DNA of 64,000 nt from Duganella sp. CF458 (GTDB taxonomy: Bacteria > Pseudomonadota > Gammaproteobacteria > Burkholderiales > Burkholderiaceae_D): assembly GCF_900113115.1 (NCBI RefSeq), contig NZ_FOOF01000008.1, positions 186,001 through 250,000 of the forward strand, read 5' to 3'. This document shows positions 1-8,245 of the stretch, piece after piece. The position numbers and the translations under genes were made by a program. The notes beneath the pieces were generated by a model. The model was not told where the DNA came from and ran no database searches. It worked only from the letters and a program-made list of their open reading frames with translations. The stretch's first letter is position 1, and every line of letters starts with the position of its first letter.

Positions 1-49
1 GCAGGATGCCTTCCTGGTGCAGTGCGTGAAATCGGGTGTCGTTGCGCAT
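1..49 (-). CDS. N-terminus of a divergent gene (partial), possibly isocitrate lyase/PEP mutase family
   Basis: On the minus strand an ATG at 49-47 opens a frame that runs off the window edge and begins MRNDTRFHALHQEGIL. An AAGGA Shine-Dalgarno-like stretch lies about 9 bases upstream, which supports a real start. The FHALHQ opening resembles the N-terminus of isocitrate lyase/phosphoenolpyruvate mutase family proteins, but 16 residues cannot settle the family. It is divergent from msbA and shares its short intergenic region. Confidence 0.4.
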   Translation of the reverse strand, partial: MRNDTRFHALHQEGIL

Positions 50-110
50 GTATTTTTTTCCTTCACATTGGGGAGCAGGCCATTTTGCCACGGTTGCCGC
101 ATTCCTGCTT

Positions 111-119
111 TGGTACAAT
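111..119 (+). promoter_or_regulatory. Extended -10 promoter element for msbA
   Basis: TGGTACAAT fits an extended -10 box (TG-N-TACAAT, five of six matches to TATAAT). No good -35 lies at the usual spacing, as is common for extended -10 promoters. Transcription would start near 126, downstream of the first in-frame ATG at 36, which favours the GTG at 150 as the msbA start. Confidence 0.5.
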
Positions 120-149
120 TCGGGGTTGCCAATTACTCCCGCCACCATA

Positions 150-1970
150 GTGCAAAGCCGCCAACTCTACGTCCGCCTGCTGAAGGAATTCCTCCCCTAT
201 AAGTGGGCCGCCCTGGTGACCCTGTTCGGCGTGGGTGTGGCTTCGCTGACCGACGTGCTGCTGATCCGCCAGCTCCAGAATGTGGTCGACGCCGTGCAGC
301 CGAATGGCGCATCCGGCCCGGCGGCGCAAAGCGGCGCGCTGGCGACGATACATGGCTGGCTGGACCGCATCCTGCCGACCGATCCGGGCGCCGCTGCGAT
401 GTGGGCGATTCCGGCCCTGATCATGGCCTTGGCCCTGCTGCGCATGGTCAGCACATTTACCGGCGATTACGGTTCGGCGTGGCTGACCCAGCGCGTGCAG
501 GCCAATGTGCGCGAGAAGATGTTCGCCCGCGTGCTGCGGCTGCCGAACCGCTATTTCGACCAGTCGTCGACCGGCACCACCTTGTCGCGCATCGCCTTCG
601 ATGCAACCCAGGTGACGCAAGCGGGCCTGAGCGTATTCACCATTGCCGTGCGCGATACGGTGGCGGTGATCGGCTTCCTCGGTGCCTTGTTCGATATCGA
701 CTGGAAGCTGGCCTTGTTCTGCCTGGTGCTGCTGCCAATGGTGGCCCTGGTGGTGACCATCGCTGCGCGCCGCATGCGCCGTCTCAGTTCCAGCGCCCAG
801 CAAGCGATGGGTGAACTGACCCGCGTGCTGGACGAGAGCATTGGCGGCCAACGGGTGGTGAAGATTTTCGGCGGCCAGGCTTATGAGCAGAAGCGCTTCG
901 ACGAAGTGGTCAAGATGAATCGCCAGCTGGCGGTCAAGCACGCCTCAACCGCAGCCATGAACTCCGGCCTGATCATGCTGATGGTCGGCGCCACGCTGTC
1001 GTCTGTGATCTATTACGCCTTGCTGCGCGCGCAGGCAGGCGCGCTGACGCCGGGCGCCTTCGTTGCCTTCATCACTTGCCTGATGTCGCTGCAAGGCCCG
1101 ATCAAGAACCTGACCAAATTGAATGAACCGCTGCAGCGCGGCCTGGCTGCTGCTGAGTCGGTGTTCGGCCTGATCGATGCGCCGATGGAAGCCGATACCG
1201 GCACCCGGAGCGCTGACAACGTGAAGGGTCGCATCGAACTGGTCGACGTCGGCTTCCGTTACAACGTGGACGATCCCGAAGCCGCACCGGCGCTGCGCTC
1301 CGTTTCGCTCGATATCGCGGCCGGCGAGACGGTCGCCCTGGTCGGCGGGTCGGGCAGCGGAAAGACGACGCTGGCCGGCCTGCTGCCGCGCTTTTACGAC
1401 GTTGGCAGCGGCCGCATCCTGCTGGACGGAGTCGACCTGCGCGAGTACCGCCTGCCGGAGCTGCGCAGCAAGATCGCCCTGGTAAGCCAGGATGTGGTGC
1501 TGTTCAACGATACGCTGGCGGCGAACATCGCCTACGGCGACCCGGCGCCGGACCTGGCGCGGGTTGAAGCCGCGTCGCGTGCGGCCTACGCGCACGACTT
1601 CATCATGCGCCAGCCGCAGGGCTACCAGACCGAGGTCGGCGAGAACGGCATGCGCCTGTCGGGGGGGCAACGCCAGCGCCTGGCGATTGCCCGCGCCTTG
1701 TACAAGGACGCCCCCATCCTGATCCTGGACGAGGCGACCAGCGCACTGGATACGGAGTCTGAACGGCAGGTGCAGGCGGCCCTGGAAAAACTGATGGAAG
1801 GCCGCACTACGGTCGTCATCGCACACCGCTTGTCCACCATCGAAAACGCCGACCGGATCGTCGTGATGTCGGCCGGAGCGATTGCGGAGCAGGGCAGCCA
1901 CCATGCGCTGCTGGAAAAGGGCGGTATTTATGCGCGCCTGTACCAGACGCAAAAACAACTGGATCAGTGA
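150..1970 (+). CDS. msbA: Lipid A export ABC transporter, permease/ATP-binding protein MsbA
   Basis: Inner-membrane half-transporter that flips lipid A-core from the inner to the outer leaflet, powered by ATP. From the GTG at 150 the product is 606 residues, normal for the family. The N-terminal half is a six-helix type I exporter domain. The C-terminal half carries Walker A (GGSGSGKTT), the signature LSGGQRQR, Walker B (ILILDEATSALD) and the switch His in VIAHRLST. An in-frame ATG at 36 would add 38 residues, but it precedes the promoter-like TACAAT, so GTG 150 (MQSRQLYVRLL) is preferred. No clear Shine-Dalgarno precedes it. The stop abuts the convergent cytochrome gene. Confidence 0.93.
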   Translation: MQSRQLYVRLLKEFLPYKWAALVTLFGVGVASLTDVLLIRQLQNVVDAVQPNGASGPAAQSGALATIHGWLDRILPTDPGAAAMWAIPALIMALALLRMVSTFTGDYGSAWLTQRVQANVREKMFARVLRLPNRYFDQSSTGTTLSRIAFDATQVTQAGLSVFTIAVRDTVAVIGFLGALFDIDWKLALFCLVLLPMVALVVTIAARRMRRLSSSAQQAMGELTRVLDESIGGQRVVKIFGGQAYEQKRFDEVVKMNRQLAVKHASTAAMNSGLIMLMVGATLSSVIYYALLRAQAGALTPGAFVAFITCLMSLQGPIKNLTKLNEPLQRGLAAAESVFGLIDAPMEADTGTRSADNVKGRIELVDVGFRYNVDDPEAAPALRSVSLDIAAGETVALVGGSGSGKTTLAGLLPRFYDVGSGRILLDGVDLREYRLPELRSKIALVSQDVVLFNDTLAANIAYGDPAPDLARVEAASRAAYAHDFIMRQPQGYQTEVGENGMRLSGGQRQRLAIARALYKDAPILILDEATSALDTESERQVQAALEKLMEGRTTVVIAHRLSTIENADRIVVMSAGAIAEQGSHHALLEKGGIYARLYQTQKQLDQ

Positions 1971-2807
1971 TCACTGCGTGGCCTGCAGCAGGTAGGCCGC
2001 CATGTCCCGTGCATCGCGTTCCGGCACGCCGAGCTGCGGCATGACGGTGCCGGGTTTGACCTGTTGCGGAGCGCGGATCCACTTCACCAGGTTTTCCTCG
2101 GAAGTCGGCAGCTTGCCGGCGATGAAGCTGCGCTGCGCCAGTCCCTCCAGGTTGGGGCCGACGAACGTCAGAGGCCCGGTCACGCCCGGGATGTGGTGGC
2201 AGGACTGGCAGGCAAACTGCGTCAGCGCCAACCTGCCGCGCGCACGGTCCGGCGCAGCGACCGTTCCCGTGGCCGGCTCAGGCCGGGGCGCCGCCGCCGG
2301 CTTTTCGATCAGCGCATAGTCGGCCGCCGTCATCGCAGGCAGCGCACCGAGGAAGGCAACCACGTCCCAGATTTCTTGCTCGTCCAGGTGGAAGCGCCAG
2401 GCGGGCATACCACTCATCTTGATCCCATTCGCGGTGATCCAATACATCTCCCGCGCCTTCCAGCGTCGCGCGGCGTCGACCAAGGGGCCGGGAACCGGCT
2501 GCATGCTCAAGCCAATGACGCCCATCGCCTTGCCCGGCCCGCCGTGGCACTGCTCGCAATGCTGGCGAAACAATGCGCCACCACGCGCCAATGCGCCAGC
2601 CGGCGCCTTCGGCGCGACGATGCCGCGCGCATGGAAGCGTACCGACTGCTGCATGCCGCGCTCAATCAGCGTGTGCACGAACTGGAAATGCGGACGAACC
2701 GCGGAAGCGTCGTACCAGCCGGCCTGCAGCACCACGGTAGCCGCAAGCATCCCGGCCAGCCCGGCCAGGCATAGGGTGACAGCGGCGGTAGCAATAAGGC
2801 GACGCAC
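1971..2807 (-). CDS. Diheme c-type cytochrome
   Basis: A 278-residue periplasmic electron carrier with an N-terminal signal/anchor helix (residues 5-28) and two cytochrome c domains, each with a CXXCH heme site: CEQCH near residue 84 and CQSCH near residue 200. Met ligand candidates lie in GMPAW and VMPQL. The C-terminal domain is clearly related to the small cytochrome at 2877-3284, sharing the CHHIP run, the SFIAGK/SYIAGR segment and a DARDMAAYL/DARHMAAYL end. It is divergent from the oxidase operon, so it probably delivers electrons to it. The start is a GTG. Confidence 0.85.
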   Translation of the reverse strand: MRRLIATAAVTLCLAGLAGMLAATVVLQAGWYDASAVRPHFQFVHTLIERGMQQSVRFHARGIVAPKAPAGALARGGALFRQHCEQCHGGPGKAMGVIGLSMQPVPGPLVDAARRWKAREMYWITANGIKMSGMPAWRFHLDEQEIWDVVAFLGALPAMTAADYALIEKPAAAPRPEPATGTVAAPDRARGRLALTQFACQSCHHIPGVTGPLTFVGPNLEGLAQRSFIAGKLPTSEENLVKWIRAPQQVKPGTVMPQLGVPERDARDMAAYLLQATQ

Positions 2808-2876
2808 AATCGGGAAAAGGGCGATGATGTCTTCAGTGAATTATAGGGATCGGCAGCGGGAAGGCAGGGACGATTC

Positions 2877-3284
2877 GTGAAAGCAATCACTATGCGTTTG
2901 CGGAAAAACGGCTACGCGGCGCGCGCTGGCGTGGCGGCCCTCTTGTTGCCGCTCGCCTTGTGCGCATGCCAGCCGCGCAAACCCTACCCCCAAGCCGATG
3001 TAGGCGGCGATGCGCGGCGCGGCAAGGCCCTGCTGGCCCAATTCCAGTGTGGCAGTTGCCATCACATTCCGGATGTGGAAGCGGCACGCGGCAAGGCCGG
3101 CCCGTCACTCGCGGAATTCGGCCTGCGCAGTTATATAGCCGGGCGCTGGCCGAACCAGCAGGCCAACCTGGTGCGCTGGATCTCGGCACCACGCAGCATG
3201 GATCCCGCGACCTCGATGCCGGACATGGGCGTCTCCAACGACGATGCGCGCCACATGGCAGCTTACCTCCATTCGCTGAAATGA
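2877..3284 (+). CDS. Small c-type cytochrome, probable lipoprotein, first gene of the oxidase operon
   Basis: A 135-residue protein with a positively charged N-terminus, a hydrophobic stretch and a possible lipobox (LCAC near residue 31), followed by one cytochrome c domain with CGSCH and a late Met (SMPDMGV). It is likely a membrane-tethered periplasmic heme c donor to the oxidase encoded next. GTG at 2877 or ATG at 2892 could be the start; neither has a strong ribosome site. Its stop overlaps the coxB start (ATGA), so the two are translationally coupled. Confidence 0.8.
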   Translation: MKAITMRLRKNGYAARAGVAALLLPLALCACQPRKPYPQADVGGDARRGKALLAQFQCGSCHHIPDVEAARGKAGPSLAEFGLRSYIAGRWPNQQANLVRWISAPRSMDPATSMPDMGVSNDDARHMAAYLHSLK

Positions 3285-4195
3285 CACCTGCGCTGCAATC
3301 GGTCCTGTCGCCTGCCGGGCCGGATGCGGCACTGCTTAGCCGTTTCAGCTGGCTGCTGTTTGCGGCTGGTGCGGTCATATTTCTACTGGTGGCGCTGCTC
3401 GTTCTCGCAAGTGTCGTCCGGAAGCGCGGCAGGTCGTGGTCGCGCCGTCTGGTGGTGGGTGGCGGCCTGTTCCTGCCGGTGCCGCTGCTGGCGGCGCTCA
3501 TGGGCTGGTCCGGCAGGCAAGCCTCGCTTGTGTCCTGGCCGTTCTCGGGAACCCGCATCCAGGTGAGCGTGACGTCGTACATGTGGTGGTGGGAGGTGCG
3601 CTACCGTGACACGTTGAGCGGCCGCGAGGCGGTGCTGGCGAATGAACTGCGTCTGCCGGCAGGTGAGCGGGTGTATCTCGCGCTCGCGTCGGCGGACGTG
3701 CTGCATGCTTTCTGGGTGCCTGCGCTGGCCGGCAAAGTCGATATGGTGCCGGGCCGCCTGCATGGTTTGACGCTGCGCGCCGATGCGCCCGGCCGCTACC
3801 GGGGGCAATGCGCCGAATACTGCGGTGCCCAGCATGCCGCGATGGCGCTCGATGTGGTGGCTGTCGCACCGCAGGAGTTCGACGCCTGGCTGGCACGCCA
3901 GGGCGCACCTGCGAACACGCTTGCGCATCGCGGACGGGAAGTCTTTCTCGCTGCGCGCTGCAATGCATGCCATGCGGTGCGCGGTGTCAGTGACGGTGGT
4001 GCGCTCGGGCCGGACCTGACGCATGTCGGCAGCCGCACGCACATCGCGGCGGGGGCACTGCCCATGAATCGTGCCGCATTGATCGGCTGGATCGCCGACC
4101 CCCAGGCTGCCAAACCGGGCGCCCGCATGCCGCCCAGCAACCTTTCGCCCCAGGACTTGCAAGCCCTGGCAGGCTGGCTGGAGGAGCTCCGATGA
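3281..4195 (+). CDS. coxB: Cytochrome c oxidase subunit II with fused cytochrome c domain
   Basis: A 304-residue subunit II. After the N-terminus come two membrane helices (about residues 22-45 and 56-75), then a periplasmic cupredoxin domain holding the CuA site GQCAEYCGAQHAAM (Cys177, Glu179, Cys181, His185, Met188), then a C-terminal cytochrome c domain with CNACH (Cys227, Cys230, His231) and a late RMPP Met. This is the caa3 layout. The start is the ATG at 3281 overlapping the preceding stop; a longer in-frame extension upstream merely covers the cytochrome gene. It ends in an ATGA overlap with subunit I. Confidence 0.92.
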   Translation: MTPALQSVLSPAGPDAALLSRFSWLLFAAGAVIFLLVALLVLASVVRKRGRSWSRRLVVGGGLFLPVPLLAALMGWSGRQASLVSWPFSGTRIQVSVTSYMWWWEVRYRDTLSGREAVLANELRLPAGERVYLALASADVLHAFWVPALAGKVDMVPGRLHGLTLRADAPGRYRGQCAEYCGAQHAAMALDVVAVAPQEFDAWLARQGAPANTLAHRGREVFLAARCNACHAVRGVSDGGALGPDLTHVGSRTHIAAGALPMNRAALIGWIADPQAAKPGARMPPSNLSPQDLQALAGWLEELR

Positions 4196-6666
4196 GCATA
4201 CGCGTTGATACGCCCAACAGTCTCCCCCGGCCGCCGGGCGAGTATGAGGCCCTGGAGCGCGCCTGGCGCAAACCGGCCGGCTGGCGCGGCCTGACCGCCG
4301 TCAACAACACCCGCATAGGCCGCCTGTACCTCGCAACCGCCTTTGGATTCTTCCTGTTTGCCGGGGCCCTGGCGCTGGTTATGCGGCTGCAATTGGCCGT
4401 TCCCGGCAACGACCTGCTGCGGCCAGGCACATACAACCAGTTCTTCACCATGCACGGCACGGTGATGATGTTCCTGTTCGCCATTCCGATGGTGGAAGCC
4501 ATCGCGGTCTTCCTGCTGCCCGGCATGCTGGGTGCGCGCGACCTGCCGTTTCCGCGCCTGTCCGCCTACGCCTACTGGGCCTATGCCTTCGGCGGCGCGG
4601 GGTTCATCGTGACCCTGGCTTTCGGGCTTGCGCCTGATGGCGGTTGGTTCATGTACCCGCCGTTGACGGGCAAGGAATATTCTCCCGGCCTGAACGCGGA
4701 TTTCTGGCTTCTAGGGATTGGCTTTATTGAGATTTCGGCGATTGCAGGCGCCGTCGAACTGATCATCGGCATCCTGCTTACCCGCACGCCGGGCATGACG
4801 CTGGCGCGCATTCCAGTTTTCGCCTGGACGATGCTGATTGTCGCCGCGATGGTGGTCTTCGCGTTCCCGCCCCTGATCGCGGGCACGGCGCTGTTGGAGC
4901 TCGAACGCGCCTACGACTGGCCGTTCTTCATTCCCGCGCGCGGCGGCGATCCGGTACTGTGGCAGCACCTGTTCTGGTTCTTCGGGCACCCGGAGGTGTA
5001 CATCATCTTCCTGCCGGCTGCGGGCATGGTGTCGTCGATGTTGCCGGCCCTGGTGCAAACCCCGTTGGTGGCGCGCCGCGCGGTGATCTTTTCCCTGCTT
5101 GCAGTGGGAGCGTTGAGTTTTGCCTTGTGGATGCACCATATGTTCACGGCCGGCCTCGGCCAGCTTGAAACCACGTTGGTGTCCGCCGCCAGCATGGCGA
5201 TTGCCATCCCGACCGCAGTGCAGGTGTTTGCCTGGATCGCCACGCTTTGGCGAGGCAGGGTGCAATTGAATGCGCCGACCTTGTTCATTCTCGGCTTCCT
5301 GCTGGTATTCGTACTGGGCGGCCTGACGGGCGTGATGGTGGCGGCGGTGCCGTTCGACTGGCAGGCCCATGACAGCTATTTCATCGTCGCCCACCTGCAT
5401 TACGTCCTGGTGGGCGGGCTGGTGTTTCCGATGTTCGCGGCAGCTTATTTCTGGATGCCCTTGTTCAACGGTCAGCGCATGTCGGAACCCTGTGCGCGCT
5501 GGGTGTTCGGATTGATTTTCGTCGGCACCAATGTGGCGTTCTTCCCGATGCACGCGACTGGTTTGCTCGGCATGCCGCGCCGGGTGCATACGTATGGCTC
5601 GGAAATGGGTTGGGCTGGGTTGAATATGGCCAGCACCGTGGGCGCCTTGCTGCTGGCTGCCGGTGTTGTGCTGTTCACGCTCGATCTGGTGCGCACCTTG
5701 CGGCGCCCGCAACGGGAACATGGCAATCCCTGGAAGGCGAGCTCCCTGGAATGGCTGCCGCAGGACGAGTATGCGACACGCAGCCAGCCGGATGTCCGCT
5801 CGGCGGAACCGTTGTGGCGTCAGCCGCTGCTGGCGCAAGAGGTGGAGCGCGGCATGCATTGGCTTCCGGGCACCGTGACCGGCATGCGTGAGACGCTGGT
5901 GACTGGCTGGCGTGATGCCAGGCCCGGGCATCTATTGGTATTACCGGGCGATAGCTGGCTGCCCTTCCTTTGCGCGCTTGGGACTGCGGGATTCTTCCTG
6001 TTGATGACGGTCCAGCAGGCCATCGCCGCATGGTTGTGCGGCGCACTTGCCTTCGCAACGCTGGTTGCCTGGCTATGGCAGGCGGAGCCGGTGCGAACCC
6101 GGCCATTTGCTGTCGTCGCGCAGCACGTCGCGATCCCGATCGGGGCGCAGGGGGCAGCATCGCATTCATGGTGGGCGACGTGGGTGCTGGTGGTGGTCGA
6201 TGCGGCGATCTTCGCTTCGTTGGCGTTCACGCTGGTGCACCTGTCCATGCGCCTGGAAGCCTGCCCCCCGCCCGGCGCCCACTTGCCGGATCCGCCCTGG
6301 CCCTGGCTGCAGGCGGCTTTGCTGGCGGCCAGTTCGGTCCTGGCTTGGTTGAACGGGCGGCGTGCAAGCTGGTGCTGGCCGATACTGGTGGCCGGCGCGT
6401 GCCTGCTTGCGGCGTTCGCGGCCGATCTGGGCGCGCAACGATCCGCTGGCCTGTCGCCGTCGCATGATGCGTGGAGCGCTGCGGTTGCGGCGTTGTTGGC
6501 TTATCAGGGATTGCACGTGGCCGTGCTGGCGCCGGCGTCAATCTACGTTGCGGCGAAGGGGAAGCTGAGGGCGGCCAGTCGTGCCACGCTGGATAACACT
6601 ATTCTCCTGTGGCACTGCGCCGTGTTGCAGGCGCTGGCGGGGCTGGCTTTGCTACGGTTGCTTTAG
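4192..6666 (+). CDS. Heme-copper oxidase subunit I fused to subunit III
   Basis: An 824-residue inner-membrane protein that reduces O2 to water. Residues 1 to about 525 are subunit I and retain the metal ligands: His88 and His403 (low-spin heme), His266, His315 and His316 (CuB), His401 (heme a3), plus Glu268 and Tyr270 of HPEVY. Residues from about 590 to the end are a hydrophobic subunit III-like domain. Asp117 of the D-channel is present, but the Asn expected about 11 residues before it is not seen. The K-channel lysine is replaced: the usual PTGxKxF reads PTAVQVF (Gln344), although Thr341 and Ser281 are kept. The two-gene I+III/II module resembles alternative oxidases of proteobacteria more than the standard aa3 operon. 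Confidence 0.9.
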   Translation: MSIRVDTPNSLPRPPGEYEALERAWRKPAGWRGLTAVNNTRIGRLYLATAFGFFLFAGALALVMRLQLAVPGNDLLRPGTYNQFFTMHGTVMMFLFAIPMVEAIAVFLLPGMLGARDLPFPRLSAYAYWAYAFGGAGFIVTLAFGLAPDGGWFMYPPLTGKEYSPGLNADFWLLGIGFIEISAIAGAVELIIGILLTRTPGMTLARIPVFAWTMLIVAAMVVFAFPPLIAGTALLELERAYDWPFFIPARGGDPVLWQHLFWFFGHPEVYIIFLPAAGMVSSMLPALVQTPLVARRAVIFSLLAVGALSFALWMHHMFTAGLGQLETTLVSAASMAIAIPTAVQVFAWIATLWRGRVQLNAPTLFILGFLLVFVLGGLTGVMVAAVPFDWQAHDSYFIVAHLHYVLVGGLVFPMFAAAYFWMPLFNGQRMSEPCARWVFGLIFVGTNVAFFPMHATGLLGMPRRVHTYGSEMGWAGLNMASTVGALLLAAGVVLFTLDLVRTLRRPQREHGNPWKASSLEWLPQDEYATRSQPDVRSAEPLWRQPLLAQEVERGMHWLPGTVTGMRETLVTGWRDARPGHLLVLPGDSWLPFLCALGTAGFFLLMTVQQAIAAWLCGALAFATLVAWLWQAEPVRTRPFAVVAQHVAIPIGAQGAASHSWWATWVLVVVDAAIFASLAFTLVHLSMRLEACPPPGAHLPDPPWPWLQAALLAASSVLAWLNGRRASWCWPILVAGACLLAAFAADLGAQRSAGLSPSHDAWSAAVAALLAYQGLHVAVLAPASIYVAAKGKLRAASRATLDNTILLWHCAVLQALAGLALLRLL

Positions 6667-7412
6667 AACGAGTAGACCAGGGTCACCGAAGTCTGGGTGT
6701 CGGTGTTCTGCTTGTCGATCGGCACAGTGGAGTCGTTGATCGCGCTGAACGCTGCCTTCATATGCATCGAACCGTTGATGCGGGCGCTGAGCGAAGTCTC
6801 GGAAGTCGAGTGTGTGTTCCATGATGCCCGTTCGACCGTCAGCATTTGCGCAAACGTGGCGCTGTCACTGATCTTCCAGCGGAAGGCGGCACGGCCGCGG
6901 AGCACCAGTCCGCGATCTTCTTCGCCATTGGCGCGGGTCGCCTTGAAGAAGCCCGGGCCGGCTTCCATGTCCAGGGTCTTGTTGTCACTTTGGTAAACGC
7001 GGAAGCCATGACCGACACCGAGGCTGGCGCTGCGGGTATAGGCGCCGAAGCGGTCTTCCGAGAAACCGGCCAGGACAAACAGGGTGGAATTTTCTTCCAG
7101 CAGCTTGTAACCGGCCTTGGCGGTGAACTGGTAGCGCTCGGCCGAGCGTTGCTTGGTTTCCTCGCCGTCGACACGGGCGCGGTCTTCCTTGAAGTAGCCG
7201 TTGCCGGTGTACTCATTGCTCCAGCGCAGGGTGTCTTGCAGGACTTCGAACCTGCCGGTGACGGAAGTACCGGCGGTATTGCCACTGGTGGTAATCGCGC
7301 CGATCTCGGCGGACAGCATGATGTTGCCGGTGTGGTCGACTGCGTTATCTTCTGCCAGTGCGTTGCCTGCGGCCAGGCCGCAGGCGAAAATCAGGGGGAT
7401 CAGGTATTTCAT
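6663..7412 (-). CDS. DUF481 family outer-membrane protein (YdiY-like)
   Basis: A 249-residue protein with a cleavable signal peptide (cleavage probably after NALA near residue 20), alternating beta-strand patterns and a terminal Phe (VTLVYSF), typical of outer-membrane beta-barrels. The segment GAITTSGNT and many aromatic girdle residues fit the DUF481 family, whose E. coli member YdiY is called salt-induced. Its exact function is unknown. Its stop overlaps the convergent oxidase stop by four bases, so no separate terminator lies between them. Confidence 0.82.
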   Translation of the reverse strand: MKYLIPLIFACGLAAGNALAEDNAVDHTGNIMLSAEIGAITTSGNTAGTSVTGRFEVLQDTLRWSNEYTGNGYFKEDRARVDGEETKQRSAERYQFTAKAGYKLLEENSTLFVLAGFSEDRFGAYTRSASLGVGHGFRVYQSDNKTLDMEAGPGFFKATRANGEEDRGLVLRGRAAFRWKISDSATFAQMLTVERASWNTHSTSETSLSARINGSMHMKAAFSAINDSTVPIDKQNTDTQTSVTLVYSF

Positions 7413-7424
7413 AACTGAATTCTA

Positions 7425-7886
7425 TCAGGGCTCTACAGAATGCGCCCGTTTCAGGCAGCGCAACACGAAGGTCGAGCGGCTGTGGCGAATGCCGGGCAGT
7501 TTATACAATTTGCGGCGCAGGAACTCCTCATAACCTGCCGTGCCGGCCACGGCCACCTTGATCAGGTAATCGTATTCGCCGGTCAACAGGTAGGCCTCCA
7601 TGACTTCCGGAAGTTCGGCCAGCGCCAGACCGAATTTGTGCAGCATGTCGTCATCATGGCGATCCAGCGTGACCTCGATGATAACGGTGTCCGGCAGGCC
7701 GAGGGCCTGCTGGTTGAGCAGCGCAGTATACCCTTCAATGACGCCGCGCTCCTCCATCGCCTTGACGCGGTTCCAGCAAGGGGTGGTGGAAAGGCCGACA
7801 GTTTCGGCGAGTTTGGTATTGCTTAAACGGCCATCCCGGCGAAGTTCCCTCAGGATTTTGCGGTCCATTTCATCAAGGTGTTCCAT
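7425..7886 (-). CDS. Lrp/AsnC family transcriptional regulator
   Basis: A 153-residue regulator. Residues about 5-55 form a winged helix-turn-helix (MDRKILRELRRDGRLSN, then a recognition helix in GLSTTPCWNRVK). Residues about 65-140 form the RAM/AsnC ligand-binding domain, with LLTGEYDYLIKV as its effector-pocket signature. Lrp-type proteins usually sense amino acids and often control an adjacent gene. The divergent neighbour is an IlvM-like ACT protein, so a link with branched-chain amino acids is possible but only inferred. Confidence 0.9.
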   Translation of the reverse strand: MEHLDEMDRKILRELRRDGRLSNTKLAETVGLSTTPCWNRVKAMEERGVIEGYTALLNQQALGLPDTVIIEVTLDRHDDDMLHKFGLALAELPEVMEAYLLTGEYDYLIKVAVAGTAGYEEFLRRKLYKLPGIRHSRSTFVLRCLKRAHSVEP

Positions 7887-7981
7887 GTTTTCGCATAAAT
7901 GAAGAAGATTCTTCTATTTTACACGGAAAACACGGCAAACTTTGGATGCCTATTCCGGCCTCCCAGCCGGATAATCTTCAC

Positions 7982-8245
7982 ATGAATACCGAACAGAAAA
8001 CTTTCCGCCTGCGCCTCGACCGTTGCTCCGCCATGGATGCCGCGGAGGCGGTGCTGGCGACGCTGCGCCGCGGAGGCGTCCAGCTCCATGCCATGCGCAT
8101 GGCACCGGGCGTGCATGGCATGAACCTGGACCTGGATGTGGCAGCCGAGGGCGAAGATGCCCTCGTACTGGCCCGCATGCGCCTGTGCAACCTGATCGGC
8201 GTGTTGAAGATTCGCGTGCAGGCGCGTGCTTACGCGCCGATATAG
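7982..8245 (+). CDS. IlvM-like small ACT-domain protein
   Basis: An 87-residue protein from the ATG at 7982 (an in-frame ATG at 7946 would add 12 residues). The whole chain matches the short ACT domain of acetolactate synthase II regulatory subunits: a first strand (FRLRLDR), a helix (AAEAVLATLRRGGVQL), a second strand with MNLDLDV, and a closing strand (LKIRVQA). In that family it binds branched-chain amino acids or stabilises the catalytic subunit. No ilvG-like catalytic gene is beside it. It runs divergently from lrp and overlaps the 3' end of the convergent permease gene. Confidence 0.6.
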   Translation: MNTEQKTFRLRLDRCSAMDAAEAVLATLRRGGVQLHAMRMAPGVHGMNLDLDVAAEGEDALVLARMRLCNLIGVLKIRVQARAYAPI

